From Clavibacter michiganensis subsp. tessellarius (GTDB lineage Bacteria; Actinomycetota; Actinomycetes; Actinomycetales; Microbacteriaceae): a DNA stretch of 64,000 nt. Positions 1 through 8,130 of this stretch are shown here, one piece after another. The notes beneath the pieces are model-generated. The model had not been told where the DNA came from, did not search any database, and was given only the letters and a program-made list of their open reading frames with translations. Every line of letters starts with the position of its first letter. Position 1 is the stretch's first letter. The stretch is taken from the NCBI RefSeq assembly GCF_021922985.1, contig NZ_CP040788.1, forward strand, positions 2,294,001-2,358,000. The letters run 5' to 3'. The position numbers were made by a program, and so were the translations under genes.

Positions 1-50
1 AGCAGCCCGTCGACGAGCAGCGTGCGGATGCGGCGGGGAGCGAGGCCCAT
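1..50 (-). CDS. N-terminus of an unidentified gene leaving the window on the left
   Basis: An ATG on the minus strand at 50 opens a frame that stays open to base 1 and gives 16 residues (MGLAPRRIRTLLVDGL). A GAAGGGCG-like ribosome site lies a few bases upstream. Too little is visible to assign a family. It would be co-directional with the hydrolase at 157-1023. The only support is the start context, so this is tentative. Confidence 0.3.
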   Translation of the reverse strand, partial: MGLAPRRIRTLLVDGL

Positions 51-156
51 GGGACGCCCTTCCGAGGATCGGGGCGAGGAGGTCCCGCGCGATGGGGCCA
101 CGGTAGGTCGCCCGGGGGCGGCCCGCGCGGACCCTCCCCAGCGCGGCCCGGCCGGA

Positions 157-1023
157 TCAGAGGCCCGCGAGGAAGTCCTCGACCAGCGCCGCGAAGAGGT
201 CGGGCCGCTCGATCTGCGGCATGTGGCCGCAGTCCGGGATGAGGCGCGTGCGCGCGTCGGGCAGCTCGCGCGCGACGGCCGCGAGGTGCGCGGGCGGGAG
301 GATCCGGTCGCGGTCGCCCCACACCGCGAGCACCGGCAGGCCCGACGCCCGCACGCTCTCGACCAGCGGCCGCCGCCAGCGCGAGCTCACGCCGCGGACC
401 GTGCCGAGGTCGCGCGCGATGCCGAGCATCGTGGCCGCGTGCACCGGGCGGGCCGAGAGCTCCTGCGCGTGCCGCATCCGCGCGGGGGTGGTGAGCGCCG
501 GGTCGTGGAAGATCGTGCGGGTCGAGCGCCGGGAGTTTGCGGGCGTGGGGCGCAGCAGCAGGGTGGCGAGCGGGTCGAAGGCGAGCACCCGGAGGCCGAC
601 CGTGACCTGCCGGCCGAAGCCCGCGCTGTCGGCGAGCACGAGCGCCCGCACGCGATCCGGGTGCCGCACCGCGAGCGTCATCGCGACGGCGCCGCCGAGC
701 GAGTTGCCGACCACGGTCACGGGTCCGCGCATGCCCGTCGCGTCGAGGTAGGCGGGCAGGGCGTCGGCCAGCGCCTCGAGCGTCGTGGGGCCAGCGACCG
801 GATCCGACCAGCCGAAGCCCGGCAGGTCGAGGCTGTGCAGCGCGTGCCCGGCGGAGAGGCGCGCGTGCTGCTCGTCCCAGTCCTCGAGGCTGCGGCCGAT
901 GCCGTGCAGGAGGAGGAGCGGATCCCCGGTGCCCGTCACGCGGTGCCGCACGGCCCGGCCGTCGACGTCGATCAGCGCGGTGCCCGGGGCCCGGAGCGGG
1001 TCGACGTCCCCGGGTGCGGCCAT
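157..1023 (-). CDS. alpha/beta-fold hydrolase
   Basis: A 288-residue single-domain alpha/beta hydrolase. Visible motifs are the oxyanion-hole segment HGIG (residues 40-43), the nucleophile elbow GNSLGG with Ser108, a late acid in WGDRDRILP, and the catalytic His in CGHMPQIERP. This order is that of C-C bond hydrolases, esterases and haloperoxidase-like enzymes; the substrate cannot be told. No signal peptide, so probably cytoplasmic. The start is chosen because TAGGGT sits exactly 6 nt upstream of the ATG, the layout of a leaderless transcript, and no Shine-Dalgarno is seen. It stands alone and is divergent from the aminotransferase at 1195. Confidence 0.85.
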   Translation of the reverse strand: MAAPGDVDPLRAPGTALIDVDGRAVRHRVTGTGDPLLLLHGIGRSLEDWDEQHARLSAGHALHSLDLPGFGWSDPVAGPTTLEALADALPAYLDATGMRGPVTVVGNSLGGAVAMTLAVRHPDRVRALVLADSAGFGRQVTVGLRVLAFDPLATLLLRPTPANSRRSTRTIFHDPALTTPARMRHAQELSARPVHAATMLGIARDLGTVRGVSSRWRRPLVESVRASGLPVLAVWGDRDRILPPAHLAAVARELPDARTRLIPDCGHMPQIERPDLFAALVEDFLAGL

Positions 1024-1194
1024 GTCGCGACCCTATCGAGATCCTCACGCCGTGGATTCCTGCGATGTCGGGAGGAGGTGCGACGATGGAGGGGCTGCGC
1101 ATCGCAGCGTCTTCCCCGTCGCCCGGAGCCACGAGCCCGCCCGACGTGCGGCGATCCACCGGGGTCGCCGATGAGCATCAAGGAGCGACACGGC

Positions 1195-2505
1195 ATGACG
1201 ATCTTCGAGCAGATGGAGTCCGAGGTCCGGAGCTACAGCCGCGGCTGGCCGGTCGTGTTCGACCGCGCGGTGGGCAGCGAGATGTTCACGGCCGACGGCG
1301 ACCGCTACCTCGACTTCTTCGCGGGCGCCGGCGCGCTCAACTACGGGCACAACAACCCCGCGCTCAAGCAGAAGCTCGTCGACTACATCCTCCGTGACGG
1401 CGTCACGCACTCCCTCGACATGTTCACGGAGGCCCGCCGCGACTTCCTGCAGACCTTCCAGGACGTCATCCTGCAGCCCCGCGGGCTCGACTACCGCATC
1501 ATGTTCCCCGGCCCGGGCGGCGCCAACGCGGTCGAGGCAGCGATGAAGCTCGCGCGCAAGGTCACCGGCCGCACCACCATCGTGCACTTCACGAACTCGT
1601 TCCACGGCATGACCGAGGGCGCGCTCTCGGTCACGGGCAACGCGCTCAAGCGCGGCGGCGCCGGCCACCCCCTGCACCACGCGGTCGCGGTGCCGTTCGA
1701 CGGCTACCTCGGCGCCGAGACCGACACCCTCGCGTACTTCGAGAAGCTGCTCGACGACTCGGGGTCGGGCGTCGACACGCCCGCCGGCGTCATCGTCGAG
1801 ACCGTGCAGGGCGAGGGCGGCATCAACGTCGCCACGCCCGAGTGGCTGCGCAAGCTGCGCGAGCTGACCGCGCGCCACGGCATCGTGCTCATCGTCGACG
1901 ACGTGCAGATGGGCTGCGGCCGCACGGGCGGGTTCTTCAGCTTCGAGGAGTCCGGCATCGTCCCCGACATCGTCACGCTCTCCAAGTCCATCGGCGGCTA
2001 CGGCCTGCCCATGGCCCTCACGCTCCTCAAGCCCGAGCTCGACCAGTGGAAGCCGGGCGAGCACAACGGCACGTTCCGCGGCATCGCGCCCGCGTTCCTC
2101 ACGGGCGCCGAGGCCCTGCGCCTGTACTGGGCCGACGGCGAGCTCGAGGCGTCCACGCTCCGCAAGGGCGAGCGGATCCACGAGGTCTTCACCGAGATCG
2201 CCGCCTCCGCCGCGCCGGGGATGACGCTCAAGGTGCGCGGCCGCGGCCTCGCGCGCGGCATCGAGTTCCCCTCGGGCGAGCTCGCCGGCGCGGTCTGCCG
2301 GGCGGCGTTCGAGCGCGGCATGCTCATGGAGACGAGCGGCGCCGGCGGCACGGTCATGAAGGTGCTGCCCGCGCTCACCATCACCGACGAGCAGGTCGAG
2401 GAGGGTCTCGCGATCATCCGCGCGTCCGTCCGCGAGGTCCTCGGATCCACGAGCGAGGAGCTCGCCGCCGACGAGGTGCCGCTGCCGGTGGCCGTCGGGA
2501 GCTGA
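1195..2505 (+). CDS. ectB: diaminobutyrate--2-oxoglutarate aminotransferase (EctB-type, class III PLP)
   Basis: A 436-residue class III aminotransferase of the EctB family, which converts aspartate-semialdehyde plus glutamate into L-2,4-diaminobutyrate. Visible are the FHGMT segment (about 137), the cofactor-binding VDDVQMGCGRTG (Asp235/236) and the PLP lysine Lys264 in LSKSIGGYG. The start has AAGGAG 9 nt upstream; the frame is open far upstream but that part is not protein-like. EctA (acetyltransferase) and EctC (ectoine synthase) are not adjacent, so ectoine synthesis is not indicated. Clavibacter-type peptidoglycan contains diaminobutyrate, so supply of cell-wall precursor is the likeliest role (inference). 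A siderophore or other diamine role remains possible. Confidence 0.88.
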   Translation: MTIFEQMESEVRSYSRGWPVVFDRAVGSEMFTADGDRYLDFFAGAGALNYGHNNPALKQKLVDYILRDGVTHSLDMFTEARRDFLQTFQDVILQPRGLDYRIMFPGPGGANAVEAAMKLARKVTGRTTIVHFTNSFHGMTEGALSVTGNALKRGGAGHPLHHAVAVPFDGYLGAETDTLAYFEKLLDDSGSGVDTPAGVIVETVQGEGGINVATPEWLRKLRELTARHGIVLIVDDVQMGCGRTGGFFSFEESGIVPDIVTLSKSIGGYGLPMALTLLKPELDQWKPGEHNGTFRGIAPAFLTGAEALRLYWADGELEASTLRKGERIHEVFTEIAASAAPGMTLKVRGRGLARGIEFPSGELAGAVCRAAFERGMLMETSGAGGTVMKVLPALTITDEQVEEGLAIIRASVREVLGSTSEELAADEVPLPVAVGS

Positions 2506-2547
2506 TCCGCTCTCCGTCCCGACCCTCGCTGTCACTTCGACGGCTGC

Positions 2548-2572
2548 TAGTGTCACTTGTGCGCCACAAGTG
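2548..2572 (+). promoter_or_regulatory. putative promoter and operator of the Fic gene
   Basis: A -10-like TAGTGT (2548-2553) is followed directly by a perfect inverted repeat, CACTTGTG-CGC-CACAAGTG (2554-2572), placed where transcription would begin, about 36 nt before the Fic start. AGTGTCA is also repeated directly at 2549 and 2570. The position suggests a repressor site. Which protein binds is unknown; the winged-helix tail of the Fic protein itself is one candidate. Confidence 0.5.
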
Positions 2573-2607
2573 TCAACGTGCTGCGTCGTAGCGACAGGAG
2601 CGAGCCG

Positions 2608-3801
2608 ATGTCCGAGTGGCCTCAGCACGAGCACCGCACGGTCCCCTGGCAGAGCACGGGCCGACATGGCCCTCGAGAGGACCGGGTCTTCTCGGAGGTC
2701 GTCGTCTCGCTCCCGCCCCGACTCGGCGACGTCACCGTCCCCTCGACGCCTCCCCGCGACCTGTTGCGCGCGCGGTACGAGACGGAGGAGCTCGAGCGGA
2801 TCGCCGGTGATCTCCTGCAGCCGCTGGCGGGCTTCCTCATCCGCATGGAATCCGTCGCGTCATCGCGCATCGAGCAGGTCGAGGCGAGCACCACCGCCTT
2901 CGCCCGTGCCCTCGGCGGCGTGAAGGAGAATCCGTCGGCGATGTCGATGGTGTCCGCCGGCCGTGCCATCACCGCGCTGATCGACGCATCCACGACGTCG
3001 ATCGAGCTCGACGCGATCCTGCGGGCGCATGAGCTGCTGATGCGGGACGAGCCCGGGGAGCGCGAGCATGCCGGTCGCCTCCGTGACGTGCAGAACTGGA
3101 TCGGCGGATCGCAGTACACCCCCCGCGGGGCGCTCTACGTGCCTCCCCCATCGGAGGAGGTACCGGCCTGCCTCGCCGACCTGCTGGCGTTCGCGAACCG
3201 GGACGACGTGGATCCGATCGCCCAGGCCGCGATCGTGCACGCGCAGTTCGAGAGCATCCACCCGTTCACCGACGGGAACGGCCGGATCGGCCGCGCCCTC
3301 ATCGGCGCGGTCCTCCGTCGGCGGGGCATGACGCCGACCACGGTGCTGCCGGTCGCGTCAGCGCTGGCCGCCGACACCGACCACTACTTCGGCCTCCTCA
3401 CCGCCTATCGGTCCGGCGACGTCGAGGCGATCATCACCGATGTGGCGCTGTGCGTCGAGGTCGCCGCACGCGAGGCCCGCGGGACGGCCCGGTCGTTCAT
3501 CTTGTACGCCGACGCGTGGCGGCGCGAGGTCGGGATGCGCGCCGGCAGCGCGACGGATCAGGTGCTCGACCTGCTGGTCGGCCTGCCGGTGTTCACTGCC
3601 GAGCAGCTGTCCACGCGCGCCGGCCTCCGGGACCGGGCGGCGTACCGGGCGATCGACCAGCTCGAGGAGGCCCGGATCATCACCGAGGTCACCGAGCGCA
3701 AGCGCGATCGCGTCTACGCCGTCACGGACGTGCTGGACGAGTTCGAGGATCTCGACGACCGCATCCGGTCCCGCATCACCCGACTCCGTACGGCTGGGTG
3801 A
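2608..3801 (+). CDS. Fic-domain AMP/nucleotidyl transferase with C-terminal winged helix
   Basis: A 397-residue Fic family protein. The N-terminal region carries SSRIEQ (85-90), matching the class II inhibitory helix pattern [S/T]xxxE[G/N] except that Gln replaces the last residue. The Fic core has the full active-site motif HPFTDGNGRIGR (218-229), so AMP transfer to a hydroxyl on a target protein is expected. About residues 300-390 form a winged helix-turn-helix, suggesting DNA binding. The start is ATG 2608 with CAGGAG upstream. No antitoxin-like small gene is adjacent, so the inhibitory helix appears to be internal. Cytoplasmic; the target is unknown. Confidence 0.88.
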   Translation: MSEWPQHEHRTVPWQSTGRHGPREDRVFSEVVVSLPPRLGDVTVPSTPPRDLLRARYETEELERIAGDLLQPLAGFLIRMESVASSRIEQVEASTTAFARALGGVKENPSAMSMVSAGRAITALIDASTTSIELDAILRAHELLMRDEPGEREHAGRLRDVQNWIGGSQYTPRGALYVPPPSEEVPACLADLLAFANRDDVDPIAQAAIVHAQFESIHPFTDGNGRIGRALIGAVLRRRGMTPTTVLPVASALAADTDHYFGLLTAYRSGDVEAIITDVALCVEVAAREARGTARSFILYADAWRREVGMRAGSATDQVLDLLVGLPVFTAEQLSTRAGLRDRAAYRAIDQLEEARIITEVTERKRDRVYAVTDVLDEFEDLDDRIRSRITRLRTAG

Positions 3802-3832
3802 CCCTGGCTCGATCCCGCCGTCCATCGCGCGC

Positions 3833-4495
3833 CTACCGCGGCCGCAGGATCCGGTACCGGTGCTCCGGGCGACCGGTGGATCCGTAGTTGAGCTGCACGT
3901 TGACCACGCGGTCGCGGGCGAGGGCGCCGAGGTAGCGCTGCGCGGTGGCGCGGGAGACGCCCACGCGCTCGGCGATCTCGGGGGCGCTCAGCTCCGCATC
4001 CGACGCGGAGAGGGCATCGAGCACGGCCTGCTCGGTCGCCGGGCGCTCGCGCGCGGAGACCCGGCCGGGCCGCAGGGCGTGGATGGCGCGGTCGATGCCG
4101 GCCTGGTCGAGCGGCCGGTCGCTCGCGAGGCCGGCGCGGAAGGCGGCGTAGGCCGCGAGGCGCGCGGTGAGCAGCTCGGGCGCGAACGGCTTCACGAGGT
4201 AGGAGACGGCGCCGCCGCGGAGGGCGCGGCGGACGGTGGCGGGGTCGTCGGCGGCCGTGACGAGGATCACGTCGGGCTCGATGCGCCGCACCAGGTCGAT
4301 GCCGCTGCCGTCGGGCAGGTAGGCGTCGAGGAGCACGAGGTCGGGGCGGGACGTGTCGAGCACGGCGAGCGCCGCCCGCACGCTGCCCGCGGTGCCGACG
4401 GCGCGGAAGCCCGGCGCCTGCTCGACGATGCCCTCGTGCAGGCGGGCGATGCGGAAGTCGTCGTCGACGACGAGGACGGTGAGGTCGTCGGTCAT
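3833..4495 (-). CDS. response regulator, CitB/DcuR type
   Basis: A 220-residue response regulator. The receiver domain (about 5-120) shows the acidic pair Asp11/Asp12, phospho-acceptor Asp57 in VLLDAYLPDG and the conserved Lys in YLVKPFAP. The C-terminal part has a helix-turn-helix (SAPEIAERVGVSRATAQRYL) typical of the CitB/DcuR/DpiA group rather than the OmpR or NarL types. Its ATG overlaps the stop of the sensor kinase gene (ATGA), so the two are translationally coupled. With the divergent CitMHS transporter the likely job is to switch on citrate uptake when the kinase senses the ligand (inference from family and context). Confidence 0.88.
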   Translation of the reverse strand: MTDDLTVLVVDDDFRIARLHEGIVEQAPGFRAVGTAGSVRAALAVLDTSRPDLVLLDAYLPDGSGIDLVRRIEPDVILVTAADDPATVRRALRGGAVSYLVKPFAPELLTARLAAYAAFRAGLASDRPLDQAGIDRAIHALRPGRVSARERPATEQAVLDALSASDAELSAPEIAERVGVSRATAQRYLGALARDRVVNVQLNYGSTGRPEHRYRILRPR

Positions 4496-6393
4496 GCGCG
4501 GGCTCCGTCGGGGTCGGGGGCGGGATCGGGATCGTCGGGGTGATGTGCGCCGACGGCGGGCGGATCGTCGGCCCGCGGATCCGCGGCGGCCGGCGGATCC
4601 GCGTCGGGCGGCTCCACCACGCCCGCGAGCCGCGCGCAGAAGACGGCGCCGGCCTCAGCACGAGGCGGCGGGCCGCCGGGATCGGCGACCCACACGTCGC
4701 CGCCGTCGCGTCGGGCGATGTCGCGCACGAGCGGCAGGCCGAAGCCGAGGCCGTGCGCGGGATCCGCTCCGCCCGCCGCCGCGAGCCCCTCCGCGGCGCC
4801 GTCCACGTCGTCGGGTCGACGCCGGAAGATGCCCGCGGCGTCCGCCGACCCGAGCCCGTCGCCGGAGTCGGAGACCGCGAGGTGCAGGTCGACCCCGTCG
4901 TCGAGCGCCTCCACCTCCACCCACCTGTCGGCGCGGGATCCGCGGACGGCCGCGTGCATCGCGTTGTCGACGAGGTTGCCGAGCACGGTCGTGACCTCCT
5001 CGGGCCGCACGAGGATCCCGCGCACGAGCGTGCCGGGCCCGACCCGGAGCGCCACGCCCCGCTCCTCCGCCTCCATCGCCTTCGCGCCGAGGAACGCCTG
5101 CAGGTAGGGCTCGTCGACGAGCCCGGCGTCGACCGTCGGGAACGCCACCGGCCCCTGCTCGAGCACGCCCGCGAGGTAGCCGTCGGCCTCGTCCACCCGG
5201 CCGGTCGCGACGAGGCCGCGCACGACGTGCAGGCGGTTCGCGAACTCGTGCCGCTGCACGCGGAGCGCCGTGGACATCGCGGTGACGGCGGTGAGGCGAC
5301 GGCTCATCGCCTCGATGTCCGTCTCGTCGCGCAGCACCATCACGGTGCCGAGGTCGCGTCCGTCGCGGTCGACCCGGGCGACGTCGACGAAGAGGAGCCG
5401 GTCGTCGACCACCGCGCGCAGCGACGCGGATCCGGCGGCCGGCGCCCCGGGCGGCGCGGACGCGGCTCCCGCGCCCGCCCGCGCCGCGGCGACCGCGTCC
5501 CGCAGCACGGGCGCGACGCCGAGGTCCGCGAGCGTGCGGCCGACCGGATCCACGAGCCCGAGCAGCTCCGCGGCCCGCGGGTTGCAGACGGTGACGCGGC
5601 CGTCGGTGCCGAGGCCGAGCACGCCCTCGCCGACGCCGGACAGGACGGCCGCCTGGTCCTGCACGAGTCCCGCGAGCTCGGACGGCTGGAGGCCGAGGGT
5701 GAGGCGCGCGAGCCGTCGCGAGAGGATGCCGCTGGCCGCCGCCCCGACGCCGAGCGCGAGCAGTGCCACGACCGCGATCGCGGCCACGTCGACGCCGATG
5801 GAGTCGCGCACGGTGGCGGCCGCGAAGCCCACGCTGACCTCGCCGACCACGCGGCCGGATCCGCTGCCCGTCGAGCCCGCGCCGCCCGCGGACCCGTCCG
5901 CGTCCGCCAGCGCCCGAACCGGCACCTTCGCCCGCGCCGACTCCCCGAGCGTGCCGGTGGCCCACGTGACCTCCTCGCGCCCCGCGAGCGCGACGGCCGG
6001 ATCCGTGCTCACGAGCTGCCCGAGCTCGGCGGCGTCGGGGTGGGCGAGCCGAAGCCCGCGGTCGTCGGTCACGACGACGAAGAGCGCGCCGGTCCGCTCG
6101 CGCACGGCCTCGGCGGTCCGCTGGACGGGCCCGTCGGCGAGGTCCGCGGCGGAGGCGGGCGCGGGATCCGCGGTCTCGTCGGTCACGGCGGCCCGGAGCG
6201 CGGGATCCTCCGCGGCCGTCCGCGCGATCGCGAGCGCCGTCGCCTGCGCCTCGTCCCGGTTCTCCGACGAGCTGAGCAGGCCGTAGGCGATCGTCGCGAT
6301 CCCCACCACCACGAGCACGACGAGCAGCTGGAGGACGAGCGTGCGGCGCGCGAAGTCGAGCCCCGCCCGTCGCCGCCCCGTCGCTCGATCCAC
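4492..6393 (-). CDS. sensor histidine kinase, CitA/DcuS type
   Basis: A membrane sensor kinase of about 633 residues. Order: a transmembrane helix near the N-terminus (LQLLVVLVVVGIATIAYGLL), an extracytoplasmic sensor of about 140 residues, a second helix (VAAIAVVALLALGVGAAASG), a cytoplasmic PAS region, a dimerisation helix with phospho-acceptor His in RHEFANRLH, and an HATPase domain with N- and G-boxes (LGNLVDNAMHAA, GLGFGLPLVRDIA). GTG 6393 is preferred because TATGCT lies exactly 6 nt before it; an earlier in-frame GTG at 6450 is possible. Its C-terminal tail is rich in Pro/Asp/Ala. It pairs with the regulator at 3833-4495 and probably senses citrate or a related carboxylate. Confidence 0.87.
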   Translation of the reverse strand: MDRATGRRRAGLDFARRTLVLQLLVVLVVVGIATIAYGLLSSSENRDEAQATALAIARTAAEDPALRAAVTDETADPAPASAADLADGPVQRTAEAVRERTGALFVVVTDDRGLRLAHPDAAELGQLVSTDPAVALAGREEVTWATGTLGESARAKVPVRALADADGSAGGAGSTGSGSGRVVGEVSVGFAAATVRDSIGVDVAAIAVVALLALGVGAAASGILSRRLARLTLGLQPSELAGLVQDQAAVLSGVGEGVLGLGTDGRVTVCNPRAAELLGLVDPVGRTLADLGVAPVLRDAVAAARAGAGAASAPPGAPAAGSASLRAVVDDRLLFVDVARVDRDGRDLGTVMVLRDETDIEAMSRRLTAVTAMSTALRVQRHEFANRLHVVRGLVATGRVDEADGYLAGVLEQGPVAFPTVDAGLVDEPYLQAFLGAKAMEAEERGVALRVGPGTLVRGILVRPEEVTTVLGNLVDNAMHAAVRGSRADRWVEVEALDDGVDLHLAVSDSGDGLGSADAAGIFRRRPDDVDGAAEGLAAAGGADPAHGLGFGLPLVRDIARRDGGDVWVADPGGPPPRAEAGAVFCARLAGVVEPPDADPPAAADPRADDPPAVGAHHPDDPDPAPDPDGARA

Positions 6394-6528
6394 CTGGTGA
6401 GCATAATGCGCAGAACGTCGTCTACGTGCACTATCGCGATGAAGCGGCACAAGCGCGACGCGACGCGGACGCCGACCTAGCGTGTGGTGTTCAGCCGGGC
6501 GTCCCGCCCACCGACGAAGGAGTCACGC

Positions 6529-7977
6529 GTGCTGGTATTCCTGGGCTTCGCCATGGTCCTCACCTTCATGGCGCTCATCATGACCAAGCGGCTGACGCCC
6601 ATGGTCGCCCTCATCCTCGTGCCGACGATCTTCGGCCTCTTCGCGGGCGCCGGTCTCGGCATCGGCGACATGGTGATCGAGGCGCTCGGCGACCTGGCCC
6701 CCACGGCCGCGCTGCTGATGTTCGCCATCATCTACTTCGGCATCATGATCGACGTCGGCCTGTTCGACCCGCTGGTGCGCCTCATCCTCCGCGTCGCGGG
6801 CGGCGACCCGGCCAAGATCGTGCTCGGCACGGCCATCCTCGCGGCGGCGGTCTCCCTCGACGGCGACGGATCCACAACCTTCATCGTCACCACCGCGGCC
6901 ATGCTGCCCATCTACCGCAAGCTCGGGATGAGCCCGGTCGTCCTCACCTGCACGGCCGGCCTCGCGAACGGCACGCTCAACATCGTCCCGTGGGGCGGCC
7001 CGACCGTCCGCGCGGCGGCGGCCCTCAAGGTCTCGCCGACCGACATCTTCGTGCCGATGATCCCGTCGCTCCTCGTGGGCCTCGCGCTCGTCATGGTCTT
7101 CGCCTGGACGATGGGCGTCCGCGAGCGCAACCGCCTGGCGGCGCTCGGCGAGGCCCGGGCCGAGGGCGGCCTCGACGACGGCGGCGCGGCTTCCGGCTCC
7201 GGCGGATCCACGGGTGGCTCCGGCTGGTGGCGCGCCGGTCGCGGCGCCCCCGCGACCCCGCGCGGTGGCCTCATCACCCTCGCCCCATCGCTCGTGCGCG
7301 CCGAGACGGCCGCGGTCTCCACGGTCGGCTCGACGATGCTCGACCCCGACCGCGAGACGCTCCGCCCGCGCCTCATCTGGTTCAACCTGGGGCTCACCGT
7401 CGCGGTGCTCGTGCTGCTGATCATGGACCAGCTACCCCTCGCCTACGTCTTCATGGTCGGCGCGGCCATCGCCCTCATCGTCAACTTCCGGGTGCTCAAG
7501 GACCAGGGCGAGCGCATCGCGGCGCACGCGCCCAGCGTGGTCGGCGTGGTGTCGATGGTGCTCGCGGCCGGCGTCCTGATCGGCGTGCTCAACGGCACGG
7601 GCATGGTGTCGGCGATGTCGGCGTGGCTCGTCACGATCATCCCGGACGCGCTCGGCCCGGGCCTCGCGGTCATCACGGGCGTGCTCAGCATCCCGATGAC
7701 CTTCTTCATGAGCAACGACGCCTTCTACTACGGCATGCTCCCGGTGCTCGCGGAGAGCGCGGCGAACTACGGCATCGACCCCGTGGAGATGGCGCGCGCG
7801 TCCATCACCGGGCAGCCCGTGCACCTCCAGAGCCCGCTCGTGCCGGCGATCCTGCTGCTCGTGTCCCTGGCCGACGTGAACCTCGGCGACCACCACCGCA
7901 AGGTGCTGTGGCGCGCCGTCCTGGTGTCGCTCGTGATGCTCGCGGTGGGCGTGCTCACGGCGGCGATCCCGATCTGA
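6529..7977 (+). CDS. CitMHS-family citrate:H+ symporter
   Basis: A 482-residue inner-membrane transporter of the CitMHS family, which takes up citrate complexed with divalent metal in exchange with protons. About a dozen hydrophobic segments are visible, split by a cytoplasmic loop around residues 205-280 rich in Gly/Ser. Conserved stretches such as SLDGDGSTTFIVTTAAMLP and FFMSNDAFYYGMLPVLAE are present. GTG 6529 has GAAGGAG 6 nt upstream; the frame is open for 15 further codons without a ribosome site. It is divergent from the CitA/CitB-like pair and is their probable target. A TAGCGT hexamer at 6479-6484 may be its -10. Confidence 0.9.
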   Translation: MLVFLGFAMVLTFMALIMTKRLTPMVALILVPTIFGLFAGAGLGIGDMVIEALGDLAPTAALLMFAIIYFGIMIDVGLFDPLVRLILRVAGGDPAKIVLGTAILAAAVSLDGDGSTTFIVTTAAMLPIYRKLGMSPVVLTCTAGLANGTLNIVPWGGPTVRAAAALKVSPTDIFVPMIPSLLVGLALVMVFAWTMGVRERNRLAALGEARAEGGLDDGGAASGSGGSTGGSGWWRAGRGAPATPRGGLITLAPSLVRAETAAVSTVGSTMLDPDRETLRPRLIWFNLGLTVAVLVLLIMDQLPLAYVFMVGAAIALIVNFRVLKDQGERIAAHAPSVVGVVSMVLAAGVLIGVLNGTGMVSAMSAWLVTIIPDALGPGLAVITGVLSIPMTFFMSNDAFYYGMLPVLAESAANYGIDPVEMARASITGQPVHLQSPLVPAILLLVSLADVNLGDHHRKVLWRAVLVSLVMLAVGVLTAAIPI

Positions 7978-8017
7978 TCGGGCGCGTCCGGTCCCACCGG
8001 ATCGGGCGCGACAGCAT

Positions 8018-8056
8018 GCGGAGGCCGGGCGGCTCGGGGGAGCGCCCGGCCTCCGC
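8018..8056. terminator. hairpin between convergent genes
   Basis: A 14-bp perfect stem built on GGAGGCCGGGCG / CGCCCGGCCTCC with an 11-nt loop. It lies between the convergent ends of the CitMHS transporter and the DUF2079 gene. There is no T-run, as usual for terminators in high-GC actinobacteria, so it could serve both strands. Confidence 0.7.
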
Positions 8057-8130
8057 GCGTGCGGGGCGTGCGTGTGCGTGTGCGTGGCGCGCGTGCCCGG
8101 TGCAGGACCGTCCGGGGCGGGCGGATCCGT

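Noticed and set aside
1045..2667. A 540-codon open frame antisense to the aminotransferase and Fic start
   Set aside because: High-GC codon bias leaves opposite frames open. The product is low-complexity Arg/Ala/Asp/Glu with no motif and no ribosome site, while the plus strand holds a clear EctB.
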